Positions 1-6,628 of a DNA stretch of 64,000 bases are shown in pieces. A program made the position numbers and the translations under genes. The first letter of the stretch is position 1. The number at the start of each line of letters is the position of its first letter. The DNA comes from an uncultured Alistipes sp. (GTDB lineage Bacteria; Bacteroidota; Bacteroidia; Bacteroidales; Rikenellaceae): positions 15,865-79,864 of the forward strand of contig CAAGBL010000062.1 of the NCBI GenBank assembly GCA_900768045.1, read 5' to 3'. The notes under the pieces are model-generated. The model did not search any database. It had not been told where the DNA came from and saw only the letters and a program-made list of their open reading frames with translations.

Positions 1-360
1 TATGGTCGTATCATAAACATCGCTTCGATGTACGGCTTGGTGGGCAACATGATTGCGGGCAGTGCGCCATACCATGCAGCTAAGGGCGGCGTGGTAAACC
101 TTACACGTGCCCTCGCCGCAGAGTGGGGCAAGCATGGCGTTACGGTGAATAGCATCTGTCCAGGATACTTCTATACTGAGCTGACTACTGCAACGCTCGA
201 TAGCGACTACTTCCAGGATATGGCTAAGCGTAGCATTCCGTTGGGTCGCTATGGCCGTGAGGGTGAGCTTGACACGTGCGCATTGTTCCTCGCCTCACGC
301 ATGAGTAGCTACGTGAACGGACAAAATATCGCTGTGGACGGCGGTTTTACATGTGTGTAG
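1..360 (+). CDS. SDR-family oxidoreductase, C-terminal part (cut by window edge)
   Basis: The reading frame is open from base 1, so the N-terminal NAD(P)-binding half lies outside the window. What remains is the second half of a classical short-chain dehydrogenase/reductase: the NIAS strand, the catalytic YxxxK pair (Tyr at bases 70-72, Lys at 82-84), the conserved VNSICPG substrate-loop entry and the VDGGF C-terminal signature. The sequence most resembles the gluconate 5-dehydrogenase / 2-deoxy-gluconate dehydrogenase group of sugar-acid SDRs, but the substrate cannot be fixed from this fragment. It converges with the EamA gene, leaving 40 bases between the two stop codons. Confidence 0.85.
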   Translation, partial: YGRIINIASMYGLVGNMIAGSAPYHAAKGGVVNLTRALAAEWGKHGVTVNSICPGYFYTELTTATLDSDYFQDMAKRSIPLGRYGREGELDTCALFLASRMSSYVNGQNIAVDGGFTCV

Positions 361-400
361 TGGGAGTCTGTATACCGCACTATTATTAAGCCGATATGGT

Positions 401-1315
401 TTAATGGTAGTGTGGTGTTGTCGTTGAGTTACGGTACGAGCCTATGACAAGGCCAACACCTGCAAAGATTATAAGAGCAAAAAATAGGGTGTCGAGATGC
501 GGTTTATCGAGGCCCATGACAACGGCAAGCGTGATAGCTATAACGGGCTGAATGTAGGAGTAGATGCTTGTGATGGTTGGAGCTACAAACTTAAGCGAGT
601 AGTTGAGTAGCAAGTTAGGCAGATATGTCGGCACGATTAGCACAAAGAGCGTGGCAAGCAGAATGCCTCCATGCATTGCTGCATAGTCTGTAGTTATGAT
701 GTCGTGTATGCCAAAAGGTAGCATGATAAATGCCGATGAGCAGTATATCCATCTCAGGAGTGTGGATATGTGGTACTTGCCCAATATCTGCTTAAACCAC
801 ACCATATATAGTGCTGATACAAATGCTGATGAGGCGATGAGTATGTTGCCTATGGTGCCCGAATGCTCATGAGCGCCGCTATTGCTCGAAATGATCAGGG
901 CGATTGTGCCGGCCATGCCGATAAGTAGTCCGAAAACTCGTTGTGTGGTAAATCTATCCAAGCCCGCAATGACCGACAGTAGCAACACTATGAGCGGTGT
1001 TGTTGTGCTAATTATCGAGCCGTCGATGGCTGAGGTGTTGGCAAGGCCATACATCATACATAGCTTGCGCATGACGCCCATAAGAAGTGCTAGGCCGAGA
1101 ATCTTGAGCCTATCCTTTGGCTCGACGCTCTCGGCCTTCTCCCATAGTAGCGGTAGGAGTGATAGCAAGGCAGCCACAACGAGCGATGCCGATACCATGG
1201 CCAAAGGCGATATGTATTTGCCGAGCACGAGATTGTAGAAAGGGTAGTCGCACGCCCATACGATATTGCAGAATATGAGCGCAATATGCGGATATATCGG
1301 TTTAGATGTTGTCAT
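401..1315 (-). CDS. EamA/DMT-superfamily transporter
   Basis: A polytopic membrane protein of 304 residues with about ten hydrophobic segments arranged as two EamA repeats. The first begins right after the N-terminus (PHIALIFCNIVWA); the second carries the typical P-x-I-x-SIYSYIQPV segment near residues 240-265. The family exports or imports small metabolites across the inner membrane; the substrate is not predictable. I chose the ATG at 1315. The frame extends upstream to a TTG at 1408, but a good Bacteroidota promoter (CAAA 1373-1376, CAAATATT 1345-1352 read on the minus strand) lies inside that extension and would start transcription at about 1338, downstream of the TTG. Confidence 0.85.
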   Translation of the reverse strand: MTTSKPIYPHIALIFCNIVWACDYPFYNLVLGKYISPLAMVSASLVVAALLSLLPLLWEKAESVEPKDRLKILGLALLMGVMRKLCMMYGLANTSAIDGSIISTTTPLIVLLLSVIAGLDRFTTQRVFGLLIGMAGTIALIISSNSGAHEHSGTIGNILIASSAFVSALYMVWFKQILGKYHISTLLRWIYCSSAFIMLPFGIHDIITTDYAAMHGGILLATLFVLIVPTYLPNLLLNYSLKFVAPTITSIYSYIQPVIAITLAVVMGLDKPHLDTLFFALIIFAGVGLVIGSYRNSTTTPHYH

Positions 1316-1344
1316 GCTACTATGGTTTGTAGAGCCATAGTAGG

Positions 1345-1376
1345 CAAATATTGTGCCTGAGTAGTTAATCAACAAA
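1345..1376 (-). promoter_or_regulatory. Promoter for the EamA transporter gene
   Basis: On the minus strand: TTTG, 20 bases, AATATTTG, one mismatch from the Bacteroidota consensus TTTG-N19-21-TAnnTTTG. The predicted start of transcription lies about 22 bases ahead of the ATG at 1315, which decides between the two candidate starts. Confidence 0.6.
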
Positions 1377-1525
1377 CCCAATAAAAACAAAAGGTGTTGA
1401 GTAATCAACCCCGACCAAAGAAAACCAGTTTACTCACATAATTAGTGTAGATAAACGCCTATGGCGGTTTTGGTTTTATGGTGGTAGGTGTGGGCTTGCA
1501 CATAAACTACTACCATAAAAGCAAA

Positions 1526-1549
1526 GCAGATGACATTGCTGTCATCTGC
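1526..1549 (-). terminator. Terminator after tRNA-His
   Basis: Perfect 10-bp stem GCAGATGACA/TGTCATCTGC with a 4-base loop, followed on the minus strand by TTTGCTTTTA. It lies 15 bases beyond the tRNA 3' end. Confidence 0.65.
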
Positions 1550-1564
1550 TCTACATTAATTTTG

Positions 1565-1639
1565 GGTGGAAGATGGGATTCGAACCCACGACCTTAGGAA
1601 CCACAATCCTCTACTCTAACCGACTGAGCTACATCCACC
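1565..1639 (-). tRNA. tRNA-His (GTG anticodon)
   Basis: Full cloverleaf on the minus strand: acceptor stem GTGGATG with its 3' partner (one T-T mismatch), D-arm with GCTC/GAGT, anticodon loop TTGTGGT giving anticodon GTG, and T-arm GTGGG-TTCGAAT-CCCAT. The extra 5' G opposite the discriminator C, the G(-1) hallmark of tRNA-His, is present at base 1639. The 3' CCA is not encoded. It has its own promoter and terminator, so it is a monocistronic unit. Confidence 0.95.
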
Positions 1640-1665
1640 ATTTGATTTGTTTCCAAATCGGTGTG

Positions 1666-1696
1666 CAAATATACACACTTTTTTCTTCTCTCCAAA
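1666..1696 (-). promoter_or_regulatory. Promoter of tRNA-His
   Basis: On the minus strand: TTTG (1693-1696), 19 bases, TATATTTG (1666-1673), a full match to the Bacteroidota consensus. Transcription would start about 23 bases before the tRNA 5' end. Confidence 0.75.
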
Positions 1697-1765
1697 ATTT
1701 TTGCAGGTTATTTTTTTAAAATTATTGCAAAAAACATCTAAATATTGCAATTTGTGGCTTGCAAA

Positions 1766-3028
1766 CTACTCTATCTTAACAACAGGAATCTCTGCCCAAT
1801 GTGTAGTGTATCGGGGTGAGCGATGCTCGCTTGAGGACATGATGCTATTCATACCCTCTGAGGCTAACACCACATTCTTTGTGTCAAGTCTCCTATTTAT
1901 CGAGTCTATGGCCTGCATTAGGCGCTCATGTTGTGCTTGGCTTTTAGCATTGAACATTGAGTGAGGAGTAGCCTCTCGCTTACGTATTCCCGAGGCGATG
2001 ACTCCAGCTCGCTTATATCCGCACCCTGGAACAAAAATCTCAGATATAGCCTCTCGTGCACTGCGCACAATATGCAGAGTGCTATTCGTTGGCTCCGTAA
2101 ATGTGAGCTTTATATTGCCATACTGTTGTGGCTCGTCATCGTGAAAACGATTTGTTGCTGCAAACACCGTGAGTTCTGAGCACAGAGTATCATCGCTTCG
2201 TAGCTTCTCCGCTGTCATGGCGGCAAACTTTGCTATATGCTCTCTGAGTAGCTTTACATCGTAGATGTCGTGCGAAAAGCTGCGTGAGTTGCATATCGAC
2301 TGCTTGCTGTGTGGCTGGTGTTCAAAGCCGATAGAGGGTATTGAGTGTAGCTCTCGCCATGTGCGTACTCCGTTGATGCCCATACGCTTGCGTACGCTCT
2401 CCTCGCTGAGCTGTCGGAAGTCCCATGCGGTGTGTATGCCGCTAAGATGAAGGCGTGGTGCGCTACGGCGACCTATGCCCCATACATCTTCGATAGGCGT
2501 CTTGCGCAATACCTTCTCGATGTCCTCGTCACGGTGCATAAAGCAGCCGCCATGCAATTTTGGGTAGTGCTTGCATAGCTCGGCTGCAATCTTTGCAAGG
2601 GTTTTAGTTGGTGCCACGCCTACAGATACTGGAATACCTGTGAGGCGCTGGCAGCGTGCGGAGAGGCTCTTTGCGAAGTCGTCGAAGTTGATGTTCTCCA
2701 TGCCTCGCATATCAAGAAAGGCCTCGTCAATAGAGTATATCTCGATTTGTGGAGCGCTCTCACGCAATACCATGCGCACACGGCGTGAGAAGTCGGCGTA
2801 TAGCGACATGTTGCCCGAGAATACAGCTATGTTGTGTGCCTTAACAAGGTGACGAATCTTGAAGAGCGGATCGCCCATCTTTATCCCGAGTGCCTTTGCC
2901 TCGTTGCTGCGTGCTATGGCACAGCCGTCGTTGTTCGAGAGCACGATGACGGGACGCCCCTCAAGGTCGGGGCGGAAGACTCGCTCACACGAGACAAAGA
3001 AGTTGTTGCAGTCGGCAAGGGCAAACAT
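1766..3028 (-). CDS. umuC: UmuC: catalytic subunit of Y-family DNA polymerase V
   Basis: Error-prone translesion DNA polymerase of 420 residues, the usual length for UmuC. The palm is recognisable at the N-terminus: ALADCNNFF with catalytic Asp6, the RPVIVLSNNDGC fingers segment, and the YSIDEAF motif with Asp101 and Glu102. A helix-hairpin-helix-like stretch (IEDVWGIGRRSAPRL) and the UmuC C-terminal region follow. I chose the ATG at 3028 over a TTG at 3034. Its usual partner UmuD is not adjacent but lies at 6140-6553 on the same strand, with the thiamine operon between them. It has its own promoter (TATATTTG at 3053-3060, minus), back to back with the thiamine promoter. It is expected to act in SOS-type mutagenesis with processed UmuD. 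Confidence 0.95.
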   Translation of the reverse strand: MFALADCNNFFVSCERVFRPDLEGRPVIVLSNNDGCAIARSNEAKALGIKMGDPLFKIRHLVKAHNIAVFSGNMSLYADFSRRVRMVLRESAPQIEIYSIDEAFLDMRGMENINFDDFAKSLSARCQRLTGIPVSVGVAPTKTLAKIAAELCKHYPKLHGGCFMHRDEDIEKVLRKTPIEDVWGIGRRSAPRLHLSGIHTAWDFRQLSEESVRKRMGINGVRTWRELHSIPSIGFEHQPHSKQSICNSRSFSHDIYDVKLLREHIAKFAAMTAEKLRSDDTLCSELTVFAATNRFHDDEPQQYGNIKLTFTEPTNSTLHIVRSAREAISEIFVPGCGYKRAGVIASGIRKREATPHSMFNAKSQAQHERLMQAIDSINRRLDTKNVVLASEGMNSIMSSSEHRSPRYTTHWAEIPVVKIE

Positions 3029-3052
3029 CAGCAATTAATGTTGTAGTGATTG

Positions 3053-3085
3053 CAAATATACGAAATTATTATACCTAATATTAAA
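3053..3085 (-). promoter_or_regulatory. Promoter of umuC
   Basis: TATATTTG on the minus strand at 3053-3060, with a weaker TTTA in place of TTTG at 3082-3085, 21 bases upstream. It lies 25 bases before the umuC ATG. No LexA-type operator could be recognised with confidence. Confidence 0.55.
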
Positions 3086-3100
3086 TAATGCACACAAAGA

Positions 3101-3132
3101 TTTGTGTTATTATAAAAATAGTCGTATATTTG
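3101..3132 (+). promoter_or_regulatory. Promoter of the thiamine operon
   Basis: TTTG at 3101-3104, 20 bases, TATATTTG at 3125-3132: a complete match to the Bacteroidota consensus. Transcription is predicted to start around 3137-3139, exactly at the 5' side of the TPP riboswitch. Confidence 0.8.
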
Positions 3133-3137
3133 TAGTA

Positions 3138-3211
3138 TACAAAGGGGTGCCTTAATTGGCTGAGATTATACCCTCGAACCTGATGCAGTTAGTACTGCCG
3201 TAGGAATTGTG
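3138..3211 (+). promoter_or_regulatory. TPP riboswitch (thi-box aptamer)
   Basis: Contains the conserved thi-box elements in order: GGGGTGC (3144-3150), CTGAGA (3160-3165), ACCC (3170-3173), GAACCTGAT (3176-3184), the variable P4/P5 arm, and the closing TAGGAA (3201-3206). The P1 helix is closed by ACAA 3139-3142 with TTGT 3207-3210. It is known to bind thiamine pyrophosphate and to repress thiamine biosynthesis or transport genes. Here it lies directly upstream of a terminator hairpin and thiD. Confidence 0.97.
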
Positions 3212-3223
3212 GATAATATCATA

Positions 3224-3258
3224 ACGCATACCCCGTATTTTGAGGTATGCGTTTTTCT
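3224..3258 (+). terminator. Expression-platform terminator of the TPP riboswitch
   Basis: A 9-bp stem ACGCATACC (3224-3232) / GGTATGCGT (3244-3252) followed by TTTTCTTT. It begins 13 bases after the aptamer and 40 bases before the thiD start, which indicates transcriptional attenuation. Confidence 0.85.
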
Positions 3259-3297
3259 TTTCGGGCACCTCGTTTTTAATGCATAATTTAGTTTATT

Positions 3298-4179
3298 ATG
3301 ATTTCAAACGAAAACTACAACGAGGTTAAATCCCATGGTAGTTCCAAGAGTAAAGGCTATAGAGTAGCTCTCACAATAGCAGGGTCCGACTCATCGGGAG
3401 GTGCTGGCATTCAGGCCGATATAAAGACATTCTCTTCACTGGGCATATATGGCGCTTCGGCAATAACTGCGATTACGGCGCAAAATACCGAGGGGGTACA
3501 TTCGCAATTTGCTCTGCCTGCCGAATTGGTATATAATCAGATTATTGCAGTTATGGAGGATTTGCTGCCATCGGTCGTTAAGGTCGGTATGTTGTCAAAT
3601 GCCGAGGTTGCAAATTGTGTTGCAGATATCCTTGAACATTATGATATACCTATTGTGCTCGATCCTGTCGTAGTCTCCACTAGTGGTCATCGATTGCTCT
3701 CTACCGAGGCTTTAGATGTGGTTAAGCAGCGATTGTTGCCCATTGCAAAAGTTGTTACACCCAATATCCCAGAGATGCAAGCTCTTACAATGATGCCTCT
3801 TTCGACCATATCTGAAAAATTAGAGGCTGCACGTTATCTACTTGCTCTTGGTGCACAAGCCGTGCTACTAAAGGGAGGACACGAGAAGGGTGATATGAAG
3901 ACAGATATATTATATCAATATGCCGACGGCGAGATTACAGCAACCTATCTATCTTCGCCTACAATCGCAACACGTAATACTCACGGCACAGGGTGTACGC
4001 TATCATCTGCCATAGCAGCATACATTGCCACAGGATTTGGACTTAGTGAGGCTGTGAAACTAGCAAAAGAGTATATGTCGAAAGCTATTGAGGCTGGGGC
4101 TGATGTCTCTATAGGCAAGGGCAATGGCCCTGTAAATCATCTGTTTAATCCCATAAAGATGTCTGTTTATGAGGAGTAA
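3298..4179 (+). CDS. thiD: ThiD: hydroxymethylpyrimidine (phosphate) kinase
   Basis: Phosphorylates HMP and HMP-P to HMP-PP for thiamine assembly. 293 residues: a non-conserved polar N-terminal tail of about 22 residues, then the ribokinase-fold signature ALTIAGSDSSGGAGIQADIK, the AITAQNT strand, VVSTSGH, TPNIPEM, LLKGGH and the C-terminal nucleotide/anion-hole motif THGTGCTLSSAIAA. It is the first gene of the riboswitch-controlled operon and overlaps thiE by 11 bases, which suggests translational coupling. No thiC (HMP synthase) is in the window, so this kinase may serve HMP salvage or an HMP source elsewhere. Confidence 0.95.
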   Translation: MISNENYNEVKSHGSSKSKGYRVALTIAGSDSSGGAGIQADIKTFSSLGIYGASAITAITAQNTEGVHSQFALPAELVYNQIIAVMEDLLPSVVKVGMLSNAEVANCVADILEHYDIPIVLDPVVVSTSGHRLLSTEALDVVKQRLLPIAKVVTPNIPEMQALTMMPLSTISEKLEAARYLLALGAQAVLLKGGHEKGDMKTDILYQYADGEITATYLSSPTIATRNTHGTGCTLSSAIAAYIATGFGLSEAVKLAKEYMSKAIEAGADVSIGKGNGPVNHLFNPIKMSVYEE

Positions 4180-4810
4180 AAACTATCAATTGCAGTTTAT
4201 TACCCACTATAACCATCGCTTTAACTATGTCGATTCTGCTCGCATTGCCCTTGAGGGAGGTTGTCGATGGGTACAGCTGCGCATGAAGGGTGTAGATGGG
4301 GCTATATTAGAGCAAAATGCTATTGTTATTCAGCAGATGTGTAGAGAGTATGGCGCAACATTCATCATTGATGATAACGTGGCGCTCGCCAAACGCATAG
4401 GGGCAGATGGCGTTCACCTGGGAAAGGGTGATATGCCTATTGGCGAGGCACGCAAAATTCTTGGTGATGAGTATATAATTGGTGGCACAGTAAATAGCTT
4501 TGATGACATACTACACGCCATCAAGCACTCTGCACCCGACTATTTTGGCTGTGGCCCTTATCGCTACACATCGACAAAGCAAAACCTTGCGCCCATACTC
4601 GGCATTAATGGCTACAAAGAGATTATCCAGCAGATGCGTGCGAGAGGTATCGACACTCCTTTAGTTGCCATTGGCGGCATTGGTCGAGAGGATATTCCCC
4701 ATATTCTGGAGTGCGGAGTACATGGCATTGCGCTAAGTGGATCGGTGCTAAATGCCGATGACCCTATATGTGAGATGCAAGATATAAGAGAACTTATTTA
4801 TAACCATTAA
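4169..4810 (+). CDS. thiE: ThiE: thiamine phosphate synthase
   Basis: Joins HMP-PP with thiazole phosphate to give thiamine phosphate. 213 residues, the normal length for a TIM-barrel ThiE. Motifs in order: WVQLRMK (phosphate/substrate strand), FIIDD with a metal-binding Asp, DGVHLGKGD, GGTVNS, GCGPYRYTSTK (the GP-x-x-x-T-x-TK loop binding pyrophosphate) and LVAIGGI with the GVHGIALSG phosphate loop. Start ATG 4169 lies inside the end of thiD. All expected active-site motifs are present, so this is the functional ThiE of the operon; the fourth gene is the divergent paralogue. Confidence 0.95.
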   Translation: MRSKNYQLQFITHYNHRFNYVDSARIALEGGCRWVQLRMKGVDGAILEQNAIVIQQMCREYGATFIIDDNVALAKRIGADGVHLGKGDMPIGEARKILGDEYIIGGTVNSFDDILHAIKHSAPDYFGCGPYRYTSTKQNLAPILGINGYKEIIQQMRARGIDTPLVAIGGIGREDIPHILECGVHGIALSGSVLNADDPICEMQDIRELIYNH

Positions 4811-4828
4811 CTTATAATATCTAATATT

Positions 4829-5620
4829 ATGATTGAAAAAAATGTATCACACGGTATTATTAGCACCTACTTTGATAAGTTGGAGCGCAACCTTGACCTC
4901 GATGTAGCCATTGTTGGTGGAGGCCCTTCTGGAATTGTAGCAGCCTACTATCTCGCAAAAGCGGGCTTGAAGGTTGCACTCTTCGATAGAAAGCTTTCGC
5001 CTGGTGGTGGCATGTGGGGTGGCGCTATGATGTTCAACCAGATTGTTGTGCAAGAGGAGGCGTTGCACATTGTCAAGGAGTTTGGCATCAACTACGAGAA
5101 GTATGATAACAACCTATATGTTATGGACTCTGTTGAGAGCACAGCAGCGTTGCTATACAAGGCTGTACATGAGGGCGCAACAATTTTTAATTGCTACTCG
5201 GTTGAAGATGTGATCTTTAAGAGTAATGTTGTCAGTGGTGTAGTTGTTAATTGGACTCCCGTTCTACGTGAGGGACTACATGTTGACCCACTCAATATTT
5301 TGGCTCGCTGCGTAGTAGACGGCACAGGACATGATAGCGAGATGTGTTGCACTGTTGCTCGCAAAAATGGTATTAGATTAGCTACTGATACTGGTGCTGT
5401 AATTGGCGAGCGATCATTGGATGTTGTGTCAGGTGAAGAAGAGGTTGTGAATGGTACGAAAGAGATCTATCCAGGTCTTTATGTTTGTGGTATGGCTGCT
5501 TCAGCAGTTAGTGGAACACCTCGTATGGGCCCTATCTTTGGCGGCATGCTCCTATCGGGCAAGAGGGTGTCTAACCTTATAATCGAGAAGTTAAAACACT
5601 CTGATAAATGCTCAAAATAG
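4829..5620 (+). CDS. thi4: Thi4-type thiazole synthase, His variant
   Basis: Makes the ADP-thiazole carboxylate moiety of thiamine from NAD and glycine. 263 residues with the dinucleotide-binding GGGPSG motif (30-35), the PGGGMWGGAMMFN segment, DGTGHD (164-169) and the GTPRMGPIFGGMLLSG C-terminal region. In yeast and plant THI4 the sulfur-donating Cys lies in a CMDP context; here the matching stretch is GLHVDP with His151. By established work on archaeal and bacterial homologues, this variant uses free sulfide and Fe(II) and turns over repeatedly instead of sacrificing itself. It overlaps the next gene by 13 bases. Most gut Bacteroidales I know of use ThiG/ThiH instead, so transfer is possible. 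Confidence 0.93.
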   Translation: MIEKNVSHGIISTYFDKLERNLDLDVAIVGGGPSGIVAAYYLAKAGLKVALFDRKLSPGGGMWGGAMMFNQIVVQEEALHIVKEFGINYEKYDNNLYVMDSVESTAALLYKAVHEGATIFNCYSVEDVIFKSNVVSGVVVNWTPVLREGLHVDPLNILARCVVDGTGHDSEMCCTVARKNGIRLATDTGAVIGERSLDVVSGEEEVVNGTKEIYPGLYVCGMAASAVSGTPRMGPIFGGMLLSGKRVSNLIIEKLKHSDKCSK

Positions 5621-6153
5621 CTATAACAAAACCCAATGCTGTTGATGGGGAGGATGCCATTATCAGGCACCTCCTTGCCAACGGCTTTGATATTGTGCAT
5701 CTTAGAAAGCCAGATGCGGATATATGTTATTGTCGAGATTTATTGCAGCAACTATCCCCCTCTGAGCGTAAACGTGTTGTGATCCATGATTACTATTCAC
5801 TATACGAGGAGTATTCGTTGCGAGGCTTTCACATAAATAAAAATCTTACTTCGTACCCCGCTGATTATCAGGGAACACGCACCCGTTCTTGTCACTCTTT
5901 AGATGAGATTCTAAGGTATAAGCCTGAGTGTGACTATCTATTTTTAAGCCCGATCTTTGATAGCATATCTAAAGCTGACTATAGGTCTAAGTTTAGCCAC
6001 GCCGAATTGCTAAATGCCTCAATCAATGGAGTTATCGACAATAAGGTTATTGCGCTCGGTGGTGTTACCCTTGATCGGATACCATATTTGCACTCATTGC
6101 GCTTTGGTGGCGTTGCGATGATGGGAGCTATTGATGATATTATGCCTTTTTAA
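5608..6153 (+). CDS. TenI/ThiE-like protein (divergent thiamine phosphate synthase fold)
   Basis: 181 residues, shorter than ThiE and lacking its TSTK pyrophosphate loop. The TIM-barrel pattern of the ThiE/TenI family is still visible: IVHLRKP (25-35), VVIHDYY (58-63), RGFHINK, TRSCHS with His96 where TenI carries its catalytic His, YLFLSPIFDS, IALGGV and GGVAMMG. TenI is known as a thiazole tautomerase acting after ThiG; its pairing here with Thi4, which does not make that tautomer, leaves the role open. It is the last gene of the riboswitch operon. Its 3' end overlaps the 3' end of umuD by 14 bases in convergent orientation. Confidence 0.8.
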   Translation: MLKIAITKPNAVDGEDAIIRHLLANGFDIVHLRKPDADICYCRDLLQQLSPSERKRVVIHDYYSLYEEYSLRGFHINKNLTSYPADYQGTRTRSCHSLDEILRYKPECDYLFLSPIFDSISKADYRSKFSHAELLNASINGVIDNKVIALGGVTLDRIPYLHSLRFGGVAMMGAIDDIMPF

Positions 6154-6553
6154 TTACATATGTCACCACGCCCCATACCTGAAATTCGCTGTTGGTATCT
6201 ATGTGTATGGGCTTAAAGTTGGGGTTGGCCGCAATAAGCTCGATATGATCCTTATGACGCTGTATGCGCTTGAGAGTGAACTCGCCGTCTATGAAGCACA
6301 CCGCTGAGCAGCCGTTATAGGGCTCTATGCTTCGATCTACAATGACGATGTCGCCCTCGTCCATCTCGGCATCTACCATAGACGTACCGCCAATGCGGAA
6401 GAAGAAGGTTGATGATGGGTGGCGAACGAGGAGTTTAATAAGGTCGAGTTTCTCGGTAGGCTCCTCGTCGGCAGGTGAGGGGAATCCTGCACGCACCTCG
6501 CCAAGCATGTCGAGCTCGACGCCCTCGCTATGTTCTAATGAGTGGGGTTTCAT
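6140..6553 (-). CDS. umuD: UmuD: LexA/S24-family autoprotease subunit of polymerase V
   Basis: 137 residues. It carries the self-cleavage context RAGFPSPADE with Ala22-Gly23, matching CGFPSPA of E. coli UmuD, the nucleophile Ser58 in GGTSMVDAEMDEGD, and the general base Lys95 in EFTLKRI. After RecA-stimulated cleavage it should form UmuD'2C with UmuC. It lies upstream of umuC on the same strand, in the order of a normal umuDC operon, but 3.1 kb away across the oppositely oriented thiamine operon. Given the convergent 14-base overlap with the TenI-like gene, read-through from thi transcription would make antisense RNA across it. Confidence 0.93.
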   Translation of the reverse strand: MKPHSLEHSEGVELDMLGEVRAGFPSPADEEPTEKLDLIKLLVRHPSSTFFFRIGGTSMVDAEMDEGDIVIVDRSIEPYNGCSAVCFIDGEFTLKRIQRHKDHIELIAANPNFKPIHIDTNSEFQVWGVVTYVIKKA

Positions 6554-6571
6554 GGTAACTATTCGAAAATT

Positions 6572-6607
6572 AAGGCCAACTTATCAAATATGTTGTAAGT
6601 CGGCCTT
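6572..6607 (-). terminator. Hairpin between GH2 gene and umuD (likely GH2 terminator)
   Basis: 12-bp stem, 12-base loop. Read on the minus strand it is AAGGCCGACTTA / TAAGTTGGCCTT with one G-U pair, followed by AATTTTC. It lies 22 bases beyond the GH2 stop. The loop contains TATTTG, so it may also overlap the umuD promoter. Confidence 0.5.
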
Positions 6608-6628
6608 AGTACATTGTGTTATAGCTCT

